The translations under genes and the position numbers were made by a program. Positions 7,570-16,224 of a stretch of 64,000 bases of DNA are shown here, piece by piece (positions within the stretch are counted from its first letter, which is position 1; each line of letters starts with the position of its first letter). The stretch is taken from contig DATJYC010000011.1 of NCBI GenBank assembly GCA_035499735.1, positions 48,336-112,335 of the forward strand, given 5' to 3'. Source of the DNA: VBDM01 sp035499735. Lineage in GTDB: Bacteria; Pseudomonadota; Gammaproteobacteria; Burkholderiales; SG8-39. Below the pieces are notes generated by a model. The model had not been told where the DNA came from. It ran no database searches and saw only the letters and a list, made by a program, of their open reading frames with translations.

Positions 7570-9387
7570 CTATCGGACGTGCTTCCCGCCGAAGATCGGC
7601 TCGGCGTGCGGGATAGGCGGCAGCGCCCACGCTCCCGTCCCCGGCGGCCGGATGTTGGCGTCGACATGCACGTCGATCAGGCAGGGCTTGCCGAGCTTCA
7701 CCGCGTGCTCGAGCGCGCCCTTGAAGTCCTGCGACTTCGTGACGGTCATCCCTTCGACTCCCGCGGCGCGCGCCCAGGCGGCGAAGTCCGGGTTGTAGGG
7801 CTTGCGCTCGGGCCCGGCGTAGAACGCAGTGCCGTGCTCGCGGCCGCCGAAGTAGGCGTACTGCAGGTCGCGGATCGCGGCCCAGGAAAAGTTGTTCCAC
7901 ACCACCCACACCGCGGGGATGTCGTATTCGACCGCCGTGCACAGCACGTGCGACACCATGGTAAAGCCGCCGTCGCCGCAGATCGAGACGCAGGGGCGGT
8001 CGGGCGCGGCGAGCTTGGCGCCGAGAATCGCGCTCGGGCCGAAGCCCATGCCCGAGTAGCCCCACGTGTTCAGCATCGCCTGAGGCCTCCTCGCCTCCCA
8101 GAACTGCATGAACCAGTTGTGGTGAATGCCGGAGTCGAGCGAGATGATCGCGTCATCGGGGAGCACCGCGCGGCAGTCGGCGACGATGCGCTCGGGGCGG
8201 ATGGGCGAAGCATGCATCTCGAAGTTCGGGTGGATGTATTTCTCCCACTCGGTGCGCCAGCCTGCGATCTCGGCGTGCCACGCGTCGAGCTGCGCCGCGT
8301 CGATCCGCCTGTTCTCGGCGAGCAGCTGCCGCAGGAAGGTGCGCGCGTCGGCGAGGACCCCGATATCGGGCGTATAGTTTCGGCCGATCTCGGCATGGTC
8401 GACGTCGACGTGGACGAGCTTCGCCGCCGGGAAATTCCACGAGTAGCCGGGCATCCACGAGGACGACGAGCGGTCGTCGAAGCGCGCGCCGATCGCGATC
8501 ACGAGGTCGGCGTGCCTGCCCGCCTGGTTCGCCGGATACGCCCCGTTCCTGCCGATGGAGCCCAGCGACAGGGGATCGCGCATGTCGATGCACCCCATGC
8601 CGTTCGGCGAGCTGATGACCGGAATGCGGTACTTCTTTGCGAACTCGGTCAGCTCCCTGCTGCCCTCGGAGAGCGTCATGCCGTGGCCGATGAAGATCAC
8701 CGGCCGTCGCGAGGCCTGGAGCAGGTCGAGCGTCTTTTTCACGTCCTCGGGCGAGGCGCCGCTGCGGCGCTCGGCCGATCGCCACGTCGGCTCGAGCGCG
8801 ACCTGGGCCTCCTCCTGGAAGAGGTTGAAGGGTACGTCGAGGTTCACCGGCCCCGGACGCCCGCTCGTCGCCGTGGTGATCGCCTGGCGCAGCGCGAGCG
8901 GCAGCATGTCGACGCGCGTCGGCTGGAAGCTCCTCTTGACGACCGGGCGGATCACGTTCGGGAAATCCGCCTGGTTGTGCCGGTTCAGCTCTTGGAAGGG
9001 CCCGCGGTTGAACTGCGAGGTCGGGACGTTCGCCGTGATCGCGAGGAGCGCCGACGAGTCGGTCTGCGCGACGGCGAGCGCCATGATGAGGTTCGCCGAC
9101 CCCGGCCCGGTCGAGGTGAGCGTCGCCACCGGCCGGTGTTTCACGCGGAAATAGCCGTCGGCCATGTGCGCCGCGGTCTGCTCGTGGCGCGGGGAGACGA
9201 GCCTCACCTTGTCGCGCACCTGGTACAGCGGATCGAGCAGGCCGACATTGCCGTGGCCGCAGATGCCGAACACGTACGGGATCTTCTCGGCGACGAGGAA
9301 CTCGGCGATGAGATCGCCGCCTTTCCGGGTCGCGGTCCTGCGTCCTTCGGACGCGGCGGGCAGTCCCGTTTCCGTCGGCTTGTTCAT
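7570..9387 (-). CDS. Thiamine-diphosphate enzyme, acetolactate synthase large-subunit-like
   Basis: This 605-residue protein has the three-domain layout of the acetohydroxyacid synthase/benzoylformate decarboxylase family. It has an N-terminal pyrimidine domain with the catalytic Glu at about residue 69 (SPRHEQTAAH), a central domain and a C-terminal pyrophosphate domain whose GDGGF...NN metal-ThDP motif spans about 471-499. The product could decarboxylate or ligate 2-oxoacids; there is no adjacent small regulatory subunit as expected for a true biosynthetic acetolactate synthase. It starts two bases after a Bug-type binding protein gene, suggesting the substrate is an imported carboxylic acid. 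The start at 9387 removes an unlike N-terminal extension. The exact reaction is unknown. Confidence 0.8.
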   Translation of the reverse strand: MNKPTETGLPAASEGRRTATRKGGDLIAEFLVAEKIPYVFGICGHGNVGLLDPLYQVRDKVRLVSPRHEQTAAHMADGYFRVKHRPVATLTSTGPGSANLIMALAVAQTDSSALLAITANVPTSQFNRGPFQELNRHNQADFPNVIRPVVKRSFQPTRVDMLPLALRQAITTATSGRPGPVNLDVPFNLFQEEAQVALEPTWRSAERRSGASPEDVKKTLDLLQASRRPVIFIGHGMTLSEGSRELTEFAKKYRIPVISSPNGMGCIDMRDPLSLGSIGRNGAYPANQAGRHADLVIAIGARFDDRSSSSWMPGYSWNFPAAKLVHVDVDHAEIGRNYTPDIGVLADARTFLRQLLAENRRIDAAQLDAWHAEIAGWRTEWEKYIHPNFEMHASPIRPERIVADCRAVLPDDAIISLDSGIHHNWFMQFWEARRPQAMLNTWGYSGMGFGPSAILGAKLAAPDRPCVSICGDGGFTMVSHVLCTAVEYDIPAVWVVWNNFSWAAIRDLQYAYFGGREHGTAFYAGPERKPYNPDFAAWARAAGVEGMTVTKSQDFKGALEHAVKLGKPCLIDVHVDANIRPPGTGAWALPPIPHAEPIFGGKHVR

Positions 9388-9389
9388 CC

Positions 9390-10355
9390 TCAGTCCGCCT
9401 TGATCTGCGCCTTCTCCACGACCTGCTTCCAGCGCTTCTGCTCGGCCGCGATGTAGTCGGCGTACTCTTTCGGCGTCGAGCCGATGGGTTCCGCGGCGTC
9501 CGGCTCGAGCTGCTTCTGCACCGCCGCGCTTTTCGCCGCCTTCGCCGCCTCCTCCGCGAGGCGGTTCGCTATCGCGTCGGGCACCTTCGCGGGGGCGTTC
9601 AGCCCGTACCACTGCGCGGTCTCGAAGCCCGGATAGCCCTGCTCGGCGACCGTCTTCACGTCGGGAAGGATGGGCAGGCGCTTCGTCGCGCCCACGGCGA
9701 CCGCGCGCAGCTTCCCCGCTTGCACGTGCGGCATGAGCGGCGGCGTCCCCGCCGCGGTGAACTGCGTGCGCCCGGCGAGCAGATCGATCAGGTTCGGACC
9801 GGTGCCCTTGTACGGCACGTGCTGGATATCGATGCCGCTCACCAGCTTGAAGTATTCGACCGCGAGATGGCCGGCGCTGCCGTTGCCCGCCGAGCCGTAG
9901 TAGAGCTTGCCGGGCTCCTTCTTCGCGAGCGCGACGAACTCCCGCAGGTCCTTTGCGGGCACCGACGCGGGCACGACGAAGATCTGCGGCACCTTCGCGA
10001 ACAGCGACACCGCGCGGAAGTCGCGGTTGGTGTCAAAGGGGAGCTTCTTGAACATGAAGGGATTTACCGCGAGCGTCCCGATGTGGCCGATGATCAGCGT
10101 GTAGCCGTCGGGATCGGCGTGCGCGACGTCCTCCATCGCGATATTGCCGCCGGCGCCGGGCTTGTTCTCGACCACGAACTGCTGGCCGAGCCCCTTCGAC
10201 ATCTCCGCCGTGAAGGCGCGCGCGATGATCGATGAGCTGCCCCCCGGGGCGAAGGGAACGACCAGGCGGATGGGCTTGGTCGGGTATTGAGCGTCCGCCG
10301 GGAGCGCCGCCGCAGCGAGCAGGAACGCCGTGAGGACCCGCGCGCTACGCAGCAC
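9390..10355 (-). CDS. Bug-family tripartite tricarboxylate transporter substrate-binding protein
   Basis: This 321-residue exported binding protein has a signal peptide ending in PADAQ. The Bug core follows: IRLVVPFAPGGSSSIIAR, ENKPGAGGNIAMEDVAHADPDG and HVPYKGTGPNLIDLLAG, then LPDVKTVAEQGYPGFE. The GTG start at 10355 lies inside the last codons of acnA (11-base overlap), so translation is probably coupled to aconitase. The gene is followed after two bases by the thiamine-diphosphate enzyme. Lacking membrane partners in the window, it would have to share TctAB-type subunits encoded elsewhere. A tricarboxylate ligand would make sense beside aconitase but is inferred. Confidence 0.9.
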   Translation of the reverse strand: MLRSARVLTAFLLAAAALPADAQYPTKPIRLVVPFAPGGSSSIIARAFTAEMSKGLGQQFVVENKPGAGGNIAMEDVAHADPDGYTLIIGHIGTLAVNPFMFKKLPFDTNRDFRAVSLFAKVPQIFVVPASVPAKDLREFVALAKKEPGKLYYGSAGNGSAGHLAVEYFKLVSGIDIQHVPYKGTGPNLIDLLAGRTQFTAAGTPPLMPHVQAGKLRAVAVGATKRLPILPDVKTVAEQGYPGFETAQWYGLNAPAKVPDAIANRLAEEAAKAAKSAAVQKQLEPDAAEPIGSTPKEYADYIAAEQKRWKQVVEKAQIKAD

Positions 10356-13071
10356 GGGCGGACGCCTTTGCGGAGCCGAGCAGATCGCGCAGCACGAACG
10401 GCAGGATGCCGCCGTGCAGGTAGTAGTCGACCTCGATCGGCGTATCGATGCGCAGGAGCACCTTGATCTCCTTCGTCGTCCCGTCCTTGCGGCGGATGAC
10501 GAGCGGGAATTCCTGGCGGGGCTTCACCCCGTTCTCGACGCCGACGATGTCGATGGTCTCGTCGCCCTTGATGCCGAGCGACGCGACGGAGTCGCTGCCG
10601 GTGAACTGGAACGGCAGCACGCCCATCATGACGAGGTTGGCGCGGTGGATGCGCTCGAAGCTCTTCACGATCACCGCGCGCGCGCCGAGGAGCAGCGTCC
10701 CCTTCGCGGCCCAGTCTCGCGAGCTGCCGGTGCCGTACTCCTCGCCGCCGAACACCACCGAGGGCACGCCCTCGGCGATGTACTTCATCGCCGCCTCGTA
10801 GATCGGCATCTGCTCGCCCGAGGGCTGGTGGTACGTCAGGCCGCCCTCGGTGCGCGAGCCGTCGGGCTTCGCCGGCAGCATCAGGTTCTTGATGCGCACG
10901 TTGCCGAAGGTGCCGCGCATCATCACCTCGTGGTTGCCGCGGCGCGCGCCGAAGCTGTTGAAGTCCGACACCGACACGTCGTGCTCGAGCAGGTAGGTGC
11001 CCGCGGGCGAGGTCGGCTTGATCGAGCCGGCCGGGCTGATGTGGTCGGTCGTAAGAGAATCGCCGAAGACGCCGAGCACTCGCGCGCCGCGGATCGCGCC
11101 GGGCGCTTTTGGCTGCATCGAGAAATCCTTGAAGAAGGGCGGCTCGGCGATGTACGTCGATTTCGGCCAGGTGTAGACCTGGCCGGTTGCCGCCTGCACC
11201 GTCTTCCACATGGGATTCGCGTTCGCGACGTCCCCGTAGAGCGTGCGGAAGGTCCTGGGATCCATGGCGTGCTTCATGTGCGCCTGGATCTCCCCGGCGG
11301 TCGGCCAGATGTCGCCGATCCATACGTCCTCGCCGTTCTTGCCCTTGCCGATGGGCTCGCTCATCAGGTCCTTGAGCACCGTTCCGGCGAGCGCGTAGGC
11401 GACGACGAGCGGGGGCGAGGCGAGGAAGTTCGCGCGCAGGCTCGCGTGGATGCGCGCCTCGAAGTTGCGGTTCCCCGAGAGCACCGCGACGTCGACCAGG
11501 TCGTTCTTGCTGATCGCCTCGTCGATGGTCTCGGCGAGCGGCCCGGAATTCCCGATGCAGGTGGTGCAGCCGTAGGCGGCGACGGCGAAGCCGAGCTTCT
11601 CGAGGTAGGGCAGGAGCCCGGTCTTCTTCAGGTATTCGGTGACGACGCGCGATCCGGGCGCGAGCGAGGTCTTCACGTGCTTCTTCACCGTCAGCCCGCG
11701 CTCCACGGCCTTTTTCGCGAGGATCCCCGCGGCCAGCAGCACGCCCGGGTTGGAGGTATTCGTGCACGAGGTGATCGCCGCGATCATCACGTCCCCGGAG
11801 CCGACGTCGAGGCCGTCGCGCGTCCTGAAGCGCTTGTCGAGGTCCTCGGCCTTCTTCGCGAAGCCGTTCTCGGCGACGGGCTTGGCGAACAGCTCGGTGA
11901 ACTTCGCTTTCACCTTGCCGATCTCGATCCTGTCCTGCGGGCGCTTCGGTCCGGCGAGCGAGGGCGTCACCGTGCCGAGGTCGAGCTCGATCACCTCGCT
12001 GTAGTCGATGTCGCCTTTCTTCGGCGTGCCGTACATCCCCTGCGCCTTGCAGTACGAGGCGAATGCGTCGATTTCCTCTTTCGTCCGGCCAGTGCCCTCG
12101 AAGTAGGCAATGGTCGCGTCGTCGACCGGGAAGAAGCCGATGGTCGCGCCGTAGTCCGGAGCCATGTTGCCGATGGTCGCGCGGTCGGGAACGCTGAGGC
12201 TCGCCGTGCCCTCGCCGAAGAACTCGACGAACTTGTTGACCACCTTGGCCTTGCGGAGGATCTCAGTGACGGTGAGCACGAGGTCCGTGGCGGTCACCCC
12301 GCCGCGCAGCCGCCCCTTCAGGTTGAAGCCGACCACGTCGGGGGTGAGCATGTAGATCGGCTGGCCGAGCATGCCGGCCTCGGCCTCGATCCCGCCCACG
12401 CCCCAGCCGACCACGCCGATGCCGTTGATCATGGTGGTGTGGCTGTCGGTGCCGACGAGCGAATCCGGGTAGTACAACCCGTCCTTCTTGTGCACGCCGC
12501 GTGCGAGGTACTCGAGATTGACCTGGTGGACTATGCCGATTCCGGGAGGCACCACTCGGAACGTCTCGAACGCCTGGGTCGCCCACTTCATGAAGGTGTA
12601 GCGCTCCTGGTTGCGCTTGAACTCGAGCTTCATGTTGAGGTCGAGCGCGTTCTTCGCGCCGTAGTGGTCGATCTGGACCGAGTGGTCGACGACGAGGTCG
12701 ACCGGCACCAGCGGCTCCACCACTTTGGGGTCCTTGCCGACGCGGTCGGCGACGCTGCGCATCGCGGCGAGGTCGGCAAGGCAGGGAATGCCGGTCAGGT
12801 CCTGGAGCAGGATGCGCGACACGACGAAGGGAATTTCCTCGGTGCGCGCGGCGTTCGGCTTCCAGCCCGCGAGCTGGCGGACGTGCTCCTCGGTCACCTT
12901 CTTTCCGTCGCAGTTGCGCAGCACCGACTCGAGCACGATGCGGATCGATACCGGCAGGCGCGAGACGTCGAAGCCGAGCGCCTTTCCGAGCGCGGGGAGG
13001 GAATAGAGCTTCCCGGTCTTCCCCGACTTCATCCTGAATTCCTTGAGCGTGTTGAACAGATTGTGTGACAT
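10345..13071 (-). CDS. acnA: Aconitate hydratase A
   Basis: This 908-residue monomeric aconitase interconverts citrate and isocitrate, and in the absence of a dedicated enzyme can hydrate 2-methyl-cis-aconitate. The three [4Fe-4S] cysteines are at about 436 (SCTNTSN), 502 and 505 (CTTCIGNSG). The substrate-binding GTDSHTTM segment (about 208-214) and the C-terminal swivel domain with FGGEEYGTGSSRDWAAKG are intact. Length matches the AcnA/IRP group rather than the shorter AcnD. It follows prpD by 9 bases in the methylcitrate operon, a place often held by acnD-prpF in other bacteria; neither acnD nor prpF is here. Confidence 0.95.
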   Translation of the reverse strand: MSHNLFNTLKEFRMKSGKTGKLYSLPALGKALGFDVSRLPVSIRIVLESVLRNCDGKKVTEEHVRQLAGWKPNAARTEEIPFVVSRILLQDLTGIPCLADLAAMRSVADRVGKDPKVVEPLVPVDLVVDHSVQIDHYGAKNALDLNMKLEFKRNQERYTFMKWATQAFETFRVVPPGIGIVHQVNLEYLARGVHKKDGLYYPDSLVGTDSHTTMINGIGVVGWGVGGIEAEAGMLGQPIYMLTPDVVGFNLKGRLRGGVTATDLVLTVTEILRKAKVVNKFVEFFGEGTASLSVPDRATIGNMAPDYGATIGFFPVDDATIAYFEGTGRTKEEIDAFASYCKAQGMYGTPKKGDIDYSEVIELDLGTVTPSLAGPKRPQDRIEIGKVKAKFTELFAKPVAENGFAKKAEDLDKRFRTRDGLDVGSGDVMIAAITSCTNTSNPGVLLAAGILAKKAVERGLTVKKHVKTSLAPGSRVVTEYLKKTGLLPYLEKLGFAVAAYGCTTCIGNSGPLAETIDEAISKNDLVDVAVLSGNRNFEARIHASLRANFLASPPLVVAYALAGTVLKDLMSEPIGKGKNGEDVWIGDIWPTAGEIQAHMKHAMDPRTFRTLYGDVANANPMWKTVQAATGQVYTWPKSTYIAEPPFFKDFSMQPKAPGAIRGARVLGVFGDSLTTDHISPAGSIKPTSPAGTYLLEHDVSVSDFNSFGARRGNHEVMMRGTFGNVRIKNLMLPAKPDGSRTEGGLTYHQPSGEQMPIYEAAMKYIAEGVPSVVFGGEEYGTGSSRDWAAKGTLLLGARAVIVKSFERIHRANLVMMGVLPFQFTGSDSVASLGIKGDETIDIVGVENGVKPRQEFPLVIRRKDGTTKEIKVLLRIDTPIEVDYYLHGGILPFVLRDLLGSAKASARAA

Positions 13072-13080
13072 CGGACGTCC

Positions 13081-14508
13081 TTAGATGACGAACAGGTCGA
13101 CGAACTTGTCGACCGGCGTCGATTCGAGGCGGTTCTGGTCGCGGCACAGCTCGATGATCGCGCTCTGCCGCTCCGGTGGAAAGCGTCGCGCCAGGTTCGT
13201 GCGGAATTTGGATTCGAGCAAGGGGATGCCTTCGTGCCGGCGGCGACGGTGGCCGACGGGATATTCTACCGCCACCTTGCGCGTCGCGGTTCCGTCCCTG
13301 AAGAAGACCTGGAGCTGGTTCGCGATCGAGCGCTTCTTCGGATCGAGGTAGTCGCGCGAGTAGCGCTTGTTCTCGACGCAGGTCATTTTCGCGCGCAGCG
13401 CATCGATGCGCGGGTCTTTCGCGACGCCGTCCTCGTAGTCGGCCGCGGCCAGGTTTCCCTTGATCAGGCCGATCGCCGCCATGTACTGGATGCAGTGGTC
13501 GCGGTCGGCGGGGTTGGAGAGGGGGCCCTTCTTGTCGATGATGCGGATCGCCGACTCGTGGGTGACGATCTCGACGCGCTTGATGGCATCGAGCCTGTCC
13601 TTCACCTCCGGGTGCAGCTGTATCGCCGCCTCGACCGCGGTCTGCGCATGGAACTCCGCCGGAAAGGAGATCTTGAACAGGACGTTCTCCATCACGTAGG
13701 AGCCGTAGCGCCGCTGGAATTTGAACGGCTTGCCGCGAAACAGCACGTCGTAGAATCCCCAGCCCTTCGCGCTCAGGACCGAGGGATAGCCCATCTCGCC
13801 GGTCCTGGCGATGAGCGCGAGGCGCACGCCGCGCGAGGTCGCGTCGCCCGCCGCCCAGGACTTGCGCGAGCCGGTGTTGGGCGCATGACGGTAGGTGCGC
13901 AAGGCCTGCCCGTCGACCCAGGCGTGGGAGACGGCATTGACGACCCCGTCCCGCGACAGGCCCAGCATCCGCGCGACCACCGCGGTGGTCGCGACCTTGA
14001 CGAGCACGACGTGGTCCAGGCCGACGCGGTTGAAGCTGTTCTCGAGCGCGATCACGCCCTGGATCTCGTGCGCCTTGATCATCGCCGTGAGCACGTCGCG
14101 CATGGCGAGCGGCGTGCCGTTGCGCGACAGCCAGTCGGCCGTGGCGAGGATGCCGCCGAGGTTGTCGGAGGGATGTCCCCACTCGGCGGCGAGCCAGGTG
14201 TCGTTGAAGTCGAGCCAGCGGATCGCCGCGCCGATGTTGAACGCCGCCTGGACGGGATCGAGCTCAAAGCGGGTGCCGGGGACGCGCGCGCCTTTCGCGA
14301 TCGACGTGCCCGGGACGAGCGGCCCGAGCAGCTTGGTGCACGCGGGGTACTCGAGCGCCTCGAGTCCGCAGCCGAGCGTGTCCATCAGGCACAGCCGCGC
14401 CGTGTTGTAGGCCTCGGCGCTCTTTACCTCGTATTTCCCGACGTAATCGGCGATATCTAGCAGAACCCTGTCCGGCTTGGGCCGGACATTGGAGACGTGA
14501 GCGGACAT
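13081..14508 (-). CDS. prpD: 2-methylcitrate dehydratase (MmgE/PrpD family)
   Basis: The 475-residue protein belongs to the cofactor-free MmgE/PrpD family and dehydrates 2-methylcitrate to 2-methyl-cis-aconitate. Seen in sequence are an N-terminal LDIADYV...LMDTLGCG helix, the FNDTWLAAEWGHPSDNLGGILA segment (about 103-124) that forms the active site, and a C-terminal domain ending FVDLFVI. A frame extension to 14682 is not PrpD-like; the ATG at 14508 touches the stop of the preceding gene (TGATG). It lies between a secreted protein gene and acnA in the prpB-prpC-prpD-acnA order, which fixes the pathway. Confidence 0.92.
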   Translation of the reverse strand: MSAHVSNVRPKPDRVLLDIADYVGKYEVKSAEAYNTARLCLMDTLGCGLEALEYPACTKLLGPLVPGTSIAKGARVPGTRFELDPVQAAFNIGAAIRWLDFNDTWLAAEWGHPSDNLGGILATADWLSRNGTPLAMRDVLTAMIKAHEIQGVIALENSFNRVGLDHVVLVKVATTAVVARMLGLSRDGVVNAVSHAWVDGQALRTYRHAPNTGSRKSWAAGDATSRGVRLALIARTGEMGYPSVLSAKGWGFYDVLFRGKPFKFQRRYGSYVMENVLFKISFPAEFHAQTAVEAAIQLHPEVKDRLDAIKRVEIVTHESAIRIIDKKGPLSNPADRDHCIQYMAAIGLIKGNLAAADYEDGVAKDPRIDALRAKMTCVENKRYSRDYLDPKKRSIANQLQVFFRDGTATRKVAVEYPVGHRRRRHEGIPLLESKFRTNLARRFPPERQSAIIELCRDQNRLESTPVDKFVDLFVI

Positions 14509-15053
14509 CAATAGTCTTTTTTGACGGCCCCTTCGGCAGGCGTTGCCGGCTGCGCGGCGGGCGGCTCGCCCGAGGGTGCGGGAGCCGGGGCAGGCTCCGT
14601 GGATGCCGGCGGCGCGCTCTCCGCGGCCGGGGCGGCGGGCGCCGCCGCGGCCGGCGCTCCGGACTCGGGCAGGCGCAGGCACCGGTAGTCACCCTTCGAA
14701 TCGGAGAAGCGCAGGCCCATCGCCGCGGTCTTCTGCTTGGCGGACACGCCCTCGGGCCGGATCATGAATTCCTGACCTTGCGCCGGCTTCACCTTCCACC
14801 AGCCGCTCTGGTCGGCGGCGGAGACCTCGGAGCGGCCGTAGATCTCGCGCGAGAACCCGTCGACCTCGATCGTGACCTGGTCGGTTCCGGCGTCGGCGAC
14901 GTAGAGGATCGGGGGCTTGTTGTTGTACTGCACTCCGGGCAGCCGGCACTCCCAGGTCCCGGCGATGTCGCCGGCCGGGGAGGCGGCGGCGGGACCTGCC
15001 GCGAGCAGCGCGGCGAGTCCGAAGGGGAATGCGGCGAGCCTGGGATCCTTCAT
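14508..15053 (-). CDS. Secreted protein of unknown function with Ala/Pro-rich tail
   Basis: This 181-residue protein has a signal peptide (about residues 1-25, ending AAASPAG). A compact domain with GTWECRLPGVQ...YGRSEV...GWWKV...DYRCLRL follows at about 30-130; its two cysteines could pair. The tail of about 50 residues is almost only Ala, Pro, Glu and Ser and is probably unstructured. No family is recognised. It sits inside the methylcitrate operon between prpC and prpD with translational overlap to prpD, an odd place for a periplasmic protein. Possible explanations are an envelope protein that happens to be co-transcribed or a function in uptake; neither can be decided here. Confidence 0.7.
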   Translation of the reverse strand: MKDPRLAAFPFGLAALLAAGPAAASPAGDIAGTWECRLPGVQYNNKPPILYVADAGTDQVTIEVDGFSREIYGRSEVSAADQSGWWKVKPAQGQEFMIRPEGVSAKQKTAAMGLRFSDSKGDYRCLRLPESGAPAAAAPAAPAAESAPPASTEPAPAPAPSGEPPAAQPATPAEGAVKKDY

Positions 15054-15072
15054 GACTGTCTCCTGTTCCGCC

Positions 15073-16224
15073 TCAGCTCCGCTCCGCGAGCGGCGCCCAC
15101 TTGCGGTTCTCCGGGCCGGTGTACACGGCGGCCGGACGGATGATTTTACCGTCGATTCGCTGCTCGATGACGTGCGCGGACCAGCCCGAGGTGCGCGACA
15201 CCACGAAGATCGGTGTGAACATCGCGGTCGGCACCTCCATCATGTGATACGACACCGCGCTGTACCAGTCCAGGTTGGCGAACATCTTCTTCTCCCGCCA
15301 CATGACCTGCTCGACCCGCTCGGCGATGTCGTAGAGCCTCATGTCCTTCCTCGACGCCGACAGCCGCCGCGCGACCTCCTTGATCACCCGGTTGCGCGGG
15401 TCGCCGGTGGTGTAGACGGGGTGCCCGAAGCCGATGACGATCTCCTTGCCCGCAAGCCGCCGCATGACGTCGGCCTCCGCCTCGTCGGCGCTCTTGTAGC
15501 GAGACTGCACCTCGAAGGCGAACTCGTTCGCGCCGCCGTGCTTGGGCCCGCGCAGCGCGCCGATCCCGCCGCAGATCGCGGAGTGGATGTCGGAGCCCGT
15601 GCCCGCGATGACGCGGCAAGTGAAGGTCGAGGCGTTGAACTCGTGCTCGGCGTAGAGGATGAGCGAGGTGTGCATGGCGCGCACCCACTCCGCCGAGGGC
15701 GGCTCGCCGTGCAGCAGATGCAGCAAGTGGCCTCCGATCGAGTCGTCGTCGGTCTCGACCTCGATCTTCCGCTTGCTCCTGGAGTAGTGGTGCCAGTACA
15801 GCAGCATCGAGCCGAGGGACGCCATCAGCCGGTCGGCGATGGCGCGCGCACCCGCGGTCGAATGGTCGTCCTTCTCGGGCTCGACCGTGCCGAGGACCGA
15901 AACACCGGTGCGCATGACGTCCATGGGATGCGCCGAAGCGGGGATCTGCTCGAGCGCCGCCTTTACCGCTGCGGGGAGCCCGCGCAGCGTCTTGAGCTTC
16001 CTCTTGTACTGGGCGAGCTCCGCGGCGTTCGGCAGCTTCTCGTGCACCAGGAGGTACGCGACCTCCTCGAACTCCGCGTCGTCGGCGAAGTCGAGGATGT
16101 CGTAGCCGCGGTAGTGCAGGTCGTTGCCGGTGCGCCCGACGGTGCACAGCGCGGTATTTCCGGCGGCCACTCCGGAGAGGGCGACCGATTTCTTCGGCTT
16201 GGGCGCCGTGGCGGTCTCGCTCAT
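15073..16224 (-). CDS. prpC: 2-methylcitrate synthase
   Basis: The 383-residue citrate-synthase fold protein condenses propionyl-CoA with oxaloacetate. The family motifs are GPKHGGANE with one catalytic His, GFGHPVYTTGDPRN with the second, and MFTPIFVVSRTSGWSAH close to the C terminus. It lacks the N-terminal extension of hexameric citrate synthase and groups by length and by the GRTGNDLHYRGYDI start with PrpC. The ATG at 16224 overlaps the prpB stop by four bases. A second, typical citrate synthase (gltA) lies on the other strand at 21.7 kb, which supports the split of roles. Confidence 0.93.
   Translation of the reverse strand: MSETATAPKPKKSVALSGVAAGNTALCTVGRTGNDLHYRGYDILDFADDAEFEEVAYLLVHEKLPNAAELAQYKRKLKTLRGLPAAVKAALEQIPASAHPMDVMRTGVSVLGTVEPEKDDHSTAGARAIADRLMASLGSMLLYWHHYSRSKRKIEVETDDDSIGGHLLHLLHGEPPSAEWVRAMHTSLILYAEHEFNASTFTCRVIAGTGSDIHSAICGGIGALRGPKHGGANEFAFEVQSRYKSADEAEADVMRRLAGKEIVIGFGHPVYTTGDPRNRVIKEVARRLSASRKDMRLYDIAERVEQVMWREKKMFANLDWYSAVSYHMMEVPTAMFTPIFVVSRTSGWSAHVIEQRIDGKIIRPAAVYTGPENRKWAPLAERS

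Noticed and set aside
10330..13068. Plus-strand open frame of about 900 codons opposite acnA
   Set aside because: Antisense shadow of aconitase; no motif, no ribosome site and odd amino-acid composition.
10345..13071. AcnD (2-methylcitrate dehydratase of the AcnD-PrpF pair)
   Set aside because: The 908-residue length fits AcnA better, prpD is present and prpF is absent.
15073..16224. Second copy of citrate synthase gltA
   Set aside because: Length, N terminus and the prpB-prpC-prpD context identify it as 2-methylcitrate synthase.
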